Shown: in pieces, positions 52,517 through 62,744 of the stretch
Layout: every line of letters starts with the position of its first letter
How positions within the stretch are numbered: position 1 is the first letter of the stretch
NCBI RefSeq assembly: GCF_019059575.1
Contig: NW_024882325.1
Coordinates: 186,001-250,000, forward strand
Direction of reading: 5' to 3'
DNA length: 64,000 nucleotides
From: Amphibalanus amphitrite
Lineage: Eukaryota; Arthropoda; Thecostraca; Balanomorpha; Balanidae
Notes under the pieces: model-generated
What the model saw: the letters and a program-made list of their open reading frames with translations, nothing else
Databases searched by the model: none
Told to the model about the DNA's origin: nothing
Translations under genes and position numbers: made by a program

Positions 52517-52653
52517 GCTGGCCCCCTGGGCGACCTGAGCTGACTCGGCTCTGAGATCAGCCCCGGCAGCCAGGCGTCACTCGCAGCCGCAGGAACACAG
52601 GGAGGGATACATGGCAGGGGCGGCAGGGCACGGCCCGGTCACCGGGCGCGACC

Positions 52654-52925
52654 CCCGGTCAGACCGGTGTGACCTCAGGTCAGGCTGATTTGACCTCTGA
52701 TCAGACCGATTTGACCTCAGGTCAGAGTAGTGTGACCTCAGGTCAGGCTGATTTGACCTCCGGTCAGACCGGTGTGACCTCTGGTCAGAGTAGTGTGACC
52801 TCAGGTCAGGCCGCTTTGACCTCCGGTCAGACCGGTGTGACTTCACGTCAGGCCGATTTGACCTCAGGTCAGGCCGATTTGGCCTCAGGTCAGAGGGACC
52901 TCAGGGGCCGGCATGCGTGACCTCA
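52654..52925 (+). repeat. 21-bp array of everted AGGTCA half-sites
   Basis: TGACCT or a one-base variant starts at 52670 and then every 21 bases to 52880, with a looser unit after. The usual unit is TGACCTCAGGTCAGNCYGNTT: two nuclear-receptor half-sites facing away with one base between. It begins about 140 bp after the prohormone stop codon, probably in the 3' UTR, since an AATAAA lies at 53256. A period of 21 is a multiple of 3, so frames through it stay open (52669-52920), but they are repeat translations. Confidence 0.9.
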
Positions 52926-53255
52926 GGCTCGGCGTCGTGACATCGTGGGCTAGCCGCTGGGCAGTACATATCAGAAGAGTCCCCGAAAGGCCTCGGTCTG
53001 AGTCATGATGACGCGTTCACTGGGCGCCTATGTGTGCATCGGCTTGTGCAAGTGTGCATGCTATGATATTGTGTTGAGTCTGAATTTCTCCGCAGCAAAG
53101 ACATATCATCTGCCAGTACCCTTGACCGTTTTCTTGCAACGTCTTTGTCCTGCTGTGTCTCATGCTGTCTGTTTTAACTGAAGGTGGCGTTTTCTCTCTG
53201 TTTGAGAGCGATCCTAAGGATAATGCGCAGGACTCGTGAATGCCAGTATTCCCAA
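52926..53255 (+). other. probable 3' UTR remainder of the prohormone gene
   Basis: No further exon is visible between the half-site array and the AATAAA at 53256. Assignment to the transcript is an inference. Confidence 0.35.
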
Positions 53256-53261
53256 AATAAA
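53256..53261 (+). promoter_or_regulatory. candidate polyadenylation signal AATAAA
   Basis: First canonical hexamer after the prohormone stop at 52514-52516; 740 bp downstream. Confidence 0.3.
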
Positions 53262-55139
53262 CCCATCTCGATGTCCGGCGTTCCGATCATGTTAGCGCAC
53301 ATCAATGGACGGGAGTCGGCGTGAACGGCAGGCGGCGCAGGCCGGCGCCGGCGTTATCCTTTGATGTGTGAATGAGATGGCGCCGACGCTCCGAGATCCG
53401 GCGCACATCCGTCCCCTGCCGCGGCCGGGCTACCGATCCGACCCGACCGCGGGGGCCGGTCACAGGCGAGCGCCTTTACATCCATCTTTGATATGGTGAT
53501 TTAGCCTTACTTTGCTTTAGAATTATTAAAGGAAAGTACCATTCCCTTTTATCAAATCCAAGACTGTTCAGACATAATGCAACACCCTCTGCCCGTTTGT
53601 AATAGCATAGAGCCCGTATAGAGGTATTTATATCGTAGAGAGTTGTATGGTGAAAGAAGAGTATTTGATGATATCCTATTTGCCGTCTTGCTGAGCGCTG
53701 CTGTCGAACGCTGTCTTTTTCACCCGGTTTATATTTCACATAGTCAAGGGGCTCAAGGAGCTGTAATCAGTCGATGTTGATAGGGACCATTTATGCATGG
53801 TAATAGACTCGGTCCAACGCTTGATGAACTCACAAAATAGTGGGGCAAAATCCCTATACATATAAATAGGAAAGACTGTGTCGTCCGGTGCACATTTCTT
53901 AGGCAGTGGTATTGTCATTTTGTAGCATTATTTTTCATTATAAGTCAATGAAGAAAACATTCCTTTCCCTCTCAAGTCAATGGCGTGTTCAAGTTCACGT
54001 AAGAACAGGAAGTCTTCAAAGCAACGATATCTGAGCCACCTGCATGACCATTGACCACCCTATTCCGAGCTGTTATTTGAGCCAAGGGCCCATTTGAAGG
54101 GCCACCAATATCTCGGAGCTTTAAAGATTTTATACGCCTTCATAATATCTATCATAGGTTGTTCCTGACTTACGAGTCTCATCGAAAATATCATAGTGGG
54201 CGATATAGGGCCTTTCATGACTTTAGCCGACCTCAGTATTGACTTTTTAAGTGTCAGAAGTACTTACCTAGAGGCCCTGCTAGGAGCTTCCCGCCCTGCT
54301 GTCCCCCCGTTTTTTTCCTGAATTGCAAACCTTCCCGGGCATCAATTTGACACCTTCACACATAGTTTCAAGTCTTAGGTCACCTTAGGTCAGGAGTTAG
54401 GTATTGTGGTCAAACTGAGGTCATGTTCGAGCAAAAATGAGCAAAAACATTAAATATTGAAAAGCTCACAAAAGCTACAGTTACCAAGCAATTTCAAAGT
54501 TGTTTATATGGTCACGTAGACAAAAGACGGCGCTACAAAACTGTTATCTTGGATTTTCAAAATCCTGGGATTTTGACCCCCAAAATTCAAAAAGTTGATT
54601 TTTTTAGAAAAAACGCAAAAAATTCCCAAATTTTCCCCGAATTTCGAAAAACCGGAATATATGTTATAGCCCCTGCGCTCTTCTACCGGGTGGCCCAAAA
54701 CAACGTTCCGAACTTTGTAGGCCTACATCTCAAATTTGAGTGCGAATAACGAGCCAAAATTCTCATCAAGTTTGCGTCAGTCTTCTTTGCGCATTGGTAT
54801 GCCAAATTATAACACTCTATCATCATTTTCAAGCCAGCAATCTTATGTTGAATTAAGTAAGACGTTTTTGCTTTTTTTGCCTATGTTGGACGGTAGCGAT
54901 GATTGGCTTAGACGTACCATGTTAGGAAAAAAATAGAAAAATGGAACACGTGAATGAAACCAGCACGTGTGTTGTTGTTTTAAATATCTTTGTCCTACTT
55001 ATGTGCCGAATATTCAAATACTGAGCCAAAATGGTGTTAATGGATGCAATTCGTTAGTCCTGTTTAGAGCAGGAGTGGCACGGTGCATGGGTTACTCGAG
55101 GGCAGCGCTTTTCGAGGAGCGCTGTGGCCCGAAGGTTTG
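53262..55139. other. no gene recognised
   Basis: 53290-53460 is GC-rich. 53930-54440 has paired words (AAGTCAATG, GGTCACCTTAGGTCAGG). 54480-54740 resembles parts of the TTAA element at 58273-59474 (CCAAAATTCAAAAA, ATATATGTTATA-like, GTGGCCCA). This is probably an eroded MITE without readable ends. Frames of 60-90 residues here are unremarkable. Confidence 0.3.
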
Positions 55140-55710
55140 GACTTTGAATTGTGAAAAACGCCCGCCCGCTGCAAAACGCGCAAAACGCACGCCCGAAACG
55201 CCAACGCAAACGTCGCAAAAAATAAACAAACGCCCGCCCGCCGCAAACCGCAAATAAAAAAAAAACGCAAAAACGCCGCAAAACAATAAAACCGCCCGCA
55301 TCGCACGCCCGCTAACCGCCAACCAAAAACGCCTAAAAATCGCCCGCCCGCCGCCAAAAGCAAACACCGCAAAAAACGAAAAAGCGGCCGCCAACCGCAA
55401 ACAAATTTAACACCGCAAACGACGCAAAAAAAAGAAAACCGCCCGCATCAATCGCCCGCCCGCCCGCCGCCAGACAGACACCGCAAAAAAAAACACAAAA
55501 CGCCCGCCCGCCGCAAAACGTAAACACCGCAAAACGCCAACGCAAACGGCGAAAAAAAATCGCCCGACCGCCGCAAACCACACAAATAAAACGCCGAAAC
55601 GCCGAAAAAATAAAACCGCCCGCACCGCACCGACGCTAACTGCTAACCGAAAACGACTAAAAGTCGCCCGCCAGCCGCCAAACGCAAACACCGCAAATAA
55701 GAGCCCGGCC
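55140..55710. repeat. CGCCCGCC/AAAA low-complexity array
   Basis: Alternating CGCCCGCCCGCC blocks and A-rich blocks. A longer unit repeats at about 323 bp: CCGCCCGCATCGCACG...GCCTAAAAATCGCCC (55291) and a worn copy at 55614. Six overlapping frames here translate to Phe/Gly/Arg/Cys-rich strings and are not genes. Confidence 0.85.
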
Positions 55711-56297
55711 GCAGCAAGATAATAATTTATCAACGACTGGCATACCGCTAGGTTGGTCATTTTCGCAAATCAAAAAGATATCTGCAAAAATCTCCTAGAT
55801 GAAAGCGCCCGAGTAAAGAACGGATGGCACGTGCGTGTTTCTCGCCCCCAATTTCGTTCAGGTCAATCGTCATTTGGGTCACCTAACGCATCGACGACCG
55901 GCTGGGTGGAATGAACATTGCGCCAAGAAACGTACCTAAGTATATTGTCAAAAAGAATCCCCAGAATGGTGGATCCCAAAAAGTTTGAAACTACCACTTT
56001 GACCCACTGGACGACACCTTAAACAGTTGCCGACCGGATGACACCCATTGTTTGGTCACCCACGCCATAATATGCATCATGGGTGCGCCGAAATGACCAA
56101 AAGTCCCAATTTCCGGTGTACAGGGTCATTTTCAACGGCACGTGGCACGTGGTTCTGGACTTTTCCGGCCACTTTGCGACATACCCATGGGTAGTGCACC
56201 GAATGGTGGTTGATCCGCATGGAAGTAAATGGGGGGTCGTTTGGATCGTTTTCGAGCAATCTGCCGTGGAACGCATTTTTTCATTTTGCCCATTGGC
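55711..56297. other. no gene recognised
   Basis: Contains CACGTGGCACGTGG-like words (56135-56150) similar to family F. No coding signature. Confidence 0.3.
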
Positions 56298-56794
56298 TTA
56301 AAGGGACCCTCCCACCTTCAAAAAAGTTAATGAATTGGCATAAAAGTGATGTCCCTTGGTTCAGAAAGAGCGGAAACGAATATCTACCAAATTTCACCGA
56401 AAAATATTCACTGGTTTTCAAGATATTAGGCTTTTACTTTTGTTTACTTTTTGGGATCTCCCCTGTTACTAGCGACTTTATTTGGAAGCAATAATTTGGC
56501 AGCCTTAAAATGCGGCAGACGTTGCGCGCAAAGCAGCGTATACCACCACGTGTTAACGATGGTTTTAGTCTAAGATTTAAAAATAGTTAGATCTCCGCTG
56601 ACGTCACAAATTCTAAGGGGGCATTCCAATGCATTAGCCCCTTAGAATCCGAAAACTGCAAGTTTGAAATTCCATATCTTCGAATTAAAGCATTTTTCGA
56701 TGTTGTGAGTGCCCAAACCGGTATTTGCAGGCCATGGCCACCAATTTGGCTATCTCAACTCAAAACTAATGTTAAGGTGGGAGGGTCCCTTTAA
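56298..56794. mobile_element. TTAA/TA-flanked MITE, diverged relative of 16603-17107
   Basis: 497 bp with inverted repeats TTAAAGGGACCCTCCCACCTT. Near the right end it shares GGCTATCTCAACTCAAA with the DD37E-derived MITE. No coding content. Confidence 0.82.
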
Positions 56795-57031
56795 CACGGG
56801 AATTTTCAAAGTCACGTGGCACGTGCACCAGATGGTCCGCGGAGGGGAGACCCATACCAGAACCAAGGCCATCTATAGAAGGTACAGTCACTCTCCCGCC
56901 GACCAATCAGAGACAGATCCTGAGTGACGTCACGCCTGATGCTCGTAAGGGGTGCTCCATTCCTTTACAACGTAAAAATGACTAACTTCGTTTGAAGATT
57001 GTTGGTGACACTCTACACATATCGCTCAACC

Positions 57032-57680
57032 CAGGGGGCGTCGAAGTCTAGTAGGAAAATCTGGAAATCCCCGGCGTGACGTCACGTCGGGGATGACCGA
57101 CGGCACCTTGCACTGAAAGATACGGCAGAACGGCTATTTTTGAAAAATGATAAAAAATACTTTTGTGCTGTTATGACACATAAAACGCTTATCAGCATGT
57201 TCCTCATCATGTGATAAAGGCATATCCGTGGTCGAAAATAGCCGAGACCCTCCCAATTTCCAACCATCGACCTGATAAGCAAAGGATGTAAGCGTAATCC
57301 TTAAGGGCGACTTTCCGTTACATATCTGTACATATGCAGCCTTATGGAAATCGGTAGTTTGGCGATTGGCGACGCGCGCGACATCTGTGCTGCGACTGTA
57401 GCGACACCTGGTGGCTGCTTTTCTGCTGTATGTAGGTATTGGGGTTTTGCCAGATGTGGTTCCTACTGCTACACCACTATGTGGACCCAATACTAGAAAA
57501 GTTATTTTGCTAGTAAAAGGCAAGCAAATTGAAAGTTGATTTATAAAATTGCTTATATATGATTACGAGATATTAATAAAGAAATTTGGATTGAATAATT
57601 ATTTAAATATTCAACCGTGAAACTATATTCTGGTAGGTTTAGTAGAAATAAGTCCGTGCAACCTTGTATTTAGGGCCTTG
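57032..57680 (+). mobile_element. hAT-type MITE, copy 3 of 3
   Basis: CAGGGGGCGTCG to GGGCCTTG, 649 bp, 8-bp duplication GCTCAACC at 57024-57031 and 57681-57688. Very close to copy 1, with a small deletion near 57390. Confidence 0.92.
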
Positions 57681-57688
57681 GCTCAACC

Positions 57689-58272
57689 GTTGATGTCATT
57701 GGAAAGTCCACTAATTTTCTAGCGATAAAAACAGCAGCAATATGCTAAGAAATGGCCGGTTTTGAAGATATAAGACGATTTAAAAATCCTCTGCAGTTGC
57801 AGGAAAACAACGTAAAAACGCATCGAGCTTATATTTTTACTATGAATAAATCATTTTTTAGTAAGTTTTTAGATATGGTATCGATTTAATCAACAACTTT
57901 ATTACAATATTTTTATTACTTGTAACTTTGTTTCAAAATAATATTTTCAAAAATGGCAACTGTTGGCAAGTAGCTTTAAAGCGATTGTGGCGCACCGCGC
58001 CATTATTGTCCTTAGGCCCCTTATGATGTCATCAAAAGTGGAGTGACATGGGCCTGACCAGAACGTAGATCACCTGGCCCACCAGAAATCCTAAAAAAAT
58101 CAGAATTTTTGGAACAGCCGTTTTCTCGAGCATCAAGTTGTACTGATCTCAGGCAGCTTTTGCCAAATTGTCAGGGAACTCAGATTTGTTTTTCAATAGA
58201 AAAACACAATTCTAAAGAATAGTGTTTTAACTATTGACAACAAACCTTCGGTTACTGCTGATCGCTCTCCCT
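57689..58272. other. no gene recognised
   Basis: AT-rich DNA between two MITEs; no repeat border or coding signature found. Confidence 0.3.
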
Positions 58273-59474
58273 TTAACCCGCGCCCTGGTGGGGTCTGTTT
58301 ATAACGCGACCTGGTGGGGGGGCTATTTTTTGCCCCCCCTCGATCTCTAAAACTACTGGACGGATCCGCAAAATCCAAACGGCGTTCGAAAGGCCTGTCA
58401 TATTTGTCGAAGGAAACCAAATTTCATTGACCTCGGGGTCACGAATGACGTCACAGGTCAGGTCAAAGATGACATGTTTCACCGTTCACGGGTCATCTAG
58501 GGAATGCGCTATAACACCGAAGAAAACGCATTTTGTCGAGAATCAGCGATAGGGCGTCAGTTGCCTAGTAGATATGTTGCTATTAGAGGTCACTGACAAT
58601 ACCAGGTCAGGTCACAGGTCAGGTCACCAAGGGTCACAGGTCAGGTCATATGAGCCCAACTTTACTAAGGTTGTGTGATGCATGTTTTATGGCCAATTTT
58701 TCATTTCCAACTCAATGGTGTTGGTTATAAGACTATCAGGTATGGCTTAGGTCACTTTCTGGTGAAGTTCAGGTCAAGGTCAGGTCAAGGTCAGGCCAAA
58801 AAAGGTCAAATTTTAAAGTTGATAGTTTTGCAAAAAATGGGTATTGTTTCGATGCAGCTCGTCACGGGGAGTCTAATGGTGGTCTTTGTTTTGCGCTACG
58901 GGGTCTAGAATTGCTAAAAATTGAGTTTGAAAATTTGACGTCATCAAATTTGAACAGTTTTTTCGCTGTAACTTCGACAAAAAAAGAGGTATCAATCTCA
59001 AATTTGGTATGTGGATGGAAGGCAGTAAGTACTATCACATATATTCCGTTTTTTGCGATATTCAAAAAACTTTTTGGATTTTTCGATGATAATATCCAAA
59101 AAAAATATTTTTTGATTTTTGGGGGTCAAAATCCAAAAAATTCAAAAATCCGAGATAGCAGTTTTGTAGCCCTGTCAATTCTACAGCTTTTATGTTTTTA
59201 TCATTTTTCTGTATTTGCAAAGCTATAGGCCTGACAGCTCTTCCCGCGAAACCCTTTTTTGGGTCGAAAACGGCAGAACATGACGTCACTCTGACGTCAT
59301 TTCCGGCCAACCTATCATAGCCTTTGGAAAAAATTTTGGTCACAATGTGTAAAATTGATGTCCGGGAGGGTACTGAAAGTTTGGTGACGATCGGCGCAGC
59401 GGTTCTGGAGATATATCGAAAAGTCTAGAGGGGGGGGGCAAAAAATAGCCCCCCCCCACCAGGTCGCGGGTTAA
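58273..59474. mobile_element. TTAA MITE, complete, 1.2 kb
   Basis: TTAACCCGCGCCCTGGTGGGG at left and CCCACCAGGTCGCGGGTTAA at right. Hairpins with matching loops (GGCTATTTTTTGCC and GGCAAAAAATAGCC) stand at both ends; the left end contains a second copy of the CGACCTGGTGGGG motif. The interior has runs of CAGGTCAGGTCA and CAAGGTCAGGTCAAGG (58605-58810). Confidence 0.88.
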
Positions 59475-62400
59475 GATCAAACAGTAAATCGACCGAATAA
59501 GGAAAAAAGCTAGAGGGAATGTGCCACCCTAAGGCCTGAACCATCAGTGAGGCTAGTTGCCAGTAGCAGTCATGGCTGCAGGCCGTGGTACCGAGATGGA
59601 AGTGGCCCGTTCACTCACATTTTTTTAGTAAACATCTGAGCAATAAAGTAGTTTTTACATGGCATACTAGAAACACGAACCATTTAAAAATTAATTGCCC
59701 GAATAACATAAAAATAATACAATTTACTGAAAATATACGCCGCTTTGACTAAAGTTTTAATGTTGTGTCTTTATCATTTTCTGAGAAATGTTGATTTAAA
59801 GTTGGGAACGTTTTTTCTGGGCCACCCGGTATATACAAACCAAATTTTAGATGGATACTTCTTTGTTTGGCAAGTTATAGCGAAAAAACTGTTCAAAATT
59901 GATGACGTCAATTTTTCAAACTCAATTTTTAGCAATGCTAGACCACATAGCGCAAAACAAAAAACCGCCATCAGACTCCCCGTGACGAGCTGCATCGAGT
60001 CGATAGGTACCCAATTTATGTAAAAATATCAACTTTGAAATTTGATCTAATTTGACCTGACCTTGGCCTGGCCTTCACCAGAACATTCTCTAAAATGACC
60101 CCAAAGGCTGCCTGACCCACATAATCGCATTTGGTATATAAAATGGACCATAAAACATGCATCACATGATATTTTCATATTGTGACCCTCAGTGACCTGA
60201 CCTCTGTGACCTGACCTGGTATCAGTGACCTAAAACAGCAAAATATGTGTTTGGACGAACAATTCTCCGTCGATGATTTTCAATGATATGCATTTTACTC
60301 GATTTTACAACACATTTCTTGAAATGCCTGTGAACGGAGAAAATTCGACATTTGACCCAAGGCCGTATAAGAGAGGTAGAATCATCCCGCGATTTCCAAT
60401 GGACCGGTCGCTAAGCATTAGCGTGACGTCACTGGTGGAGACCGGGCGGCGCCCGGCTCCAAGCTGTACGTCGGGTACATTTGGCACTGCATAGTTGTTA
60501 TTACTGAACGTAACGACAACTAATGACTCTTTATAAGTTTGTACCCTCCTAAAGATGATTTCCTTGCCGGTACATTGCCGACCCGAGCCCCAGGGCTGAC
60601 AATCATGGGATATGGGTCGGATGGGCGACCTCGCGACGGCAGAAGGAACGATTGCAATTGTTGTGTCCCGCACCGCCGATTGCATTCTCTATCTGCACCC
60701 GGGGGGAGCAGGGGGCACATGCCCCCATCGGATCAGGGGGCCTCTCGGGCCCAAGGGGCCTTGCGACGCCAATTGGCGGCTGAGGGTCCACGCTGGCATC
60801 TTTCGACTCAGAAGGGCCCCACAGGGCTCGGAAGAACACCTTATGTGCTCCAAAGCGCCACACTTATCTCCTTAAGAGCCCCACACCGGCTTTTTAGTGT
60901 CCCTTGTCGGCCTTTGAGGGCCCCTTGCCGGCTTCTCAGGGCCTATTGGCGACCTCTGAGGGCTACTTGCCGGCCTCTAAGGGCCCTTACCGGCCTTTCA
61001 GGGACCAGCAGCTCTAAGGGTTCCACACACGCCTGCAATGACTGTCTAAACCAATGGCTGTAGGCCCCACAACGGCGCCTGCGAGGGCCCTCACCGGCGG
61101 CTGTGAAGGCCCCACACCGCCACCTCTGAGTGCAACCGGCACCCCTGAATGAGGTCCCGAAACCAGTGCTTCTTAAGGCCATATATCGGCGGCTCTGGGG
61201 GCTCAATGCCGGAGCCTCTGCGGGCTCTGACGGCCTCAGACGGGACCTGCGCATCGGACGGCCACTCACCGGTGACTTTTGAGGGCCCCACACCGACGAC
61301 TCTGAGGGCCCCACTGGCGTTTGAGCGTACCTTGCTGGTCTCTAAGGACTCCACAGGGCTCCCGAAGGCACCGCACACCTCTAAGAGAGCCCCTTGTTGG
61401 TCTCTGAGAGCCCCTGTCGGCCTGTAAAGGGTTCGAGCCAGCAGCTCTAAGGGTCCCACACCCGACTGTGACAACCCCACACTGCAGTGTCTCTAAGGGC
61501 CCACGACGGCAACTGCGAGGACCTTCACCGGCGCCTCTGAGCGCCCACAGCGGCACCTCTGGGGGCCCCGCACCAATGCCTCTGAGAGCCTCACACCGGT
61601 ACCTGTGAGGGCCCACACCAGTGCCTCCAAAGGCTTCATAACCGGCGGCCCTGAGGGCCCAACACGGGTGATTTTGAGGGGGGCCTACCGAAGGCACCAC
61701 ACAATCCCGTAGTCTCGCTGAGTTTCTATCCCAATCCCATACCGGTTTCTATCCCAATTCCGGCTCAACTAATGAACAGCCCCCCCCCCCTCCATGGGTC
61801 AGCAGCGCCGCGCCGGTGCACCGGCGCGGTGTCGGGGGCCAGCGCCATTGGGGCGGCAGTCGGCCTCGGCCGCGCGCACTCAATGGTTAGCGCTTAGCAC
61901 CGGCGGCTAGCGCACTCCCGGTGTGTTACCGGCCGTGAGCCGCTCCAAAACGGCTGCAAATTGCAATAACTAGTCGACATAAGTAGTAAGCAGATGCAGA
62001 GATGCAGGTGGATTGATGACCGGCAAGCTTGTGTGTTTTACGAGGGTGAAGGGTCGAAGTCGGCGGCTGAGTGGTGAGCGGATTTTATCAGATACCGGTT
62101 CACATGACCTTTGGCCAGGTCCTGGTACCCTGACGCACTCTTGGAGAGCCGAATCACAGCAAAAATCCATCCACCACTGTATCTATACGACTTGCTCTTT
62201 TTTGAAAACGTCTGCGTTTGGCCTTCTACGGGCCCGGCCGGCCGGCCGGCCCCGATTGGCGGTCCTCCAGTGACGTCACCGGTAGTGTTAAGCTGATTGG
62301 CGAATAATACATGGGAAGAACCGGGACGACATCCCCCTGATTTGACCTGATCTGTGACGTCATCGGTTTGACCGAGGTCAATAAAATTGGGTCACAAGGT

Positions 62401-62530
62401 AGTTTCCCATTGGGGCTATCCAACGCCGTTTGCTGCTTGTCGCTATGTTGCGTGGTTCTCGAGATCTTAGGCAGGGGGCCAAATTGCCCCCCCCCCCCAG
62501 CTCGGCAGACCCCGACGGGGCGCGGGTTAA
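59475..62530. mobile_element. TTAA MITE remnant split by hAT-C
   Basis: The right end is at 62340-62530: TTTGACCTGATCTGTGACG, a hairpin GGGGGCCAAATTGCCCCC, and GGGGCGCGGGTTAA (TTAA 62527-62530). 59745-60357 is inverse-related to 58850-59220 and joins 62340 across hAT-C with the duplication ATTTGACC. The left terminal repeat is not found; 59475-59740 is unassigned. Confidence 0.55.
60358..62339. mobile_element. hAT-type element hAT-C, copy 3 (complete)
   Basis: 1982 bp from CAAGGCCGTATAAGAG to ACGACATCCCCCTG, flanked by ATTTGACC at 60350-60357 and 62340-62347. Inverse orientation to copy 1. The minisatellite interior is at about 60890-61690. No transposase. Confidence 0.92.
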
Positions 62531-62744
62531 TATAATAATCACGAGTTCCGCTGCGCACTTAACGTATTTTTTCATGCATCAAATGCAGTTTTCATCTGGT
62601 TTTTTAAGATTTTGACATGGAAAGCTGGTGTAAATCGCACAGCCGCTATAACCTTGACCTTGTGACATACCGCTAAGACCGGCCGCTATGACAGGCCATT
62701 CCAAGTTCAAACATCCAAATGAATAACAGACGTCAGTTCTTATC

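Noticed and set aside
52669..52920. 83-residue frame with seven-residue repeats
   Set aside because: The 21-bp array keeps any frame open; it is DNA repeat structure, not a protein.
55054..55760. Several Phe/Gly/Arg/Cys-rich frames
   Set aside because: Translations of the CGCCCGCC/AAAA array in all phases.
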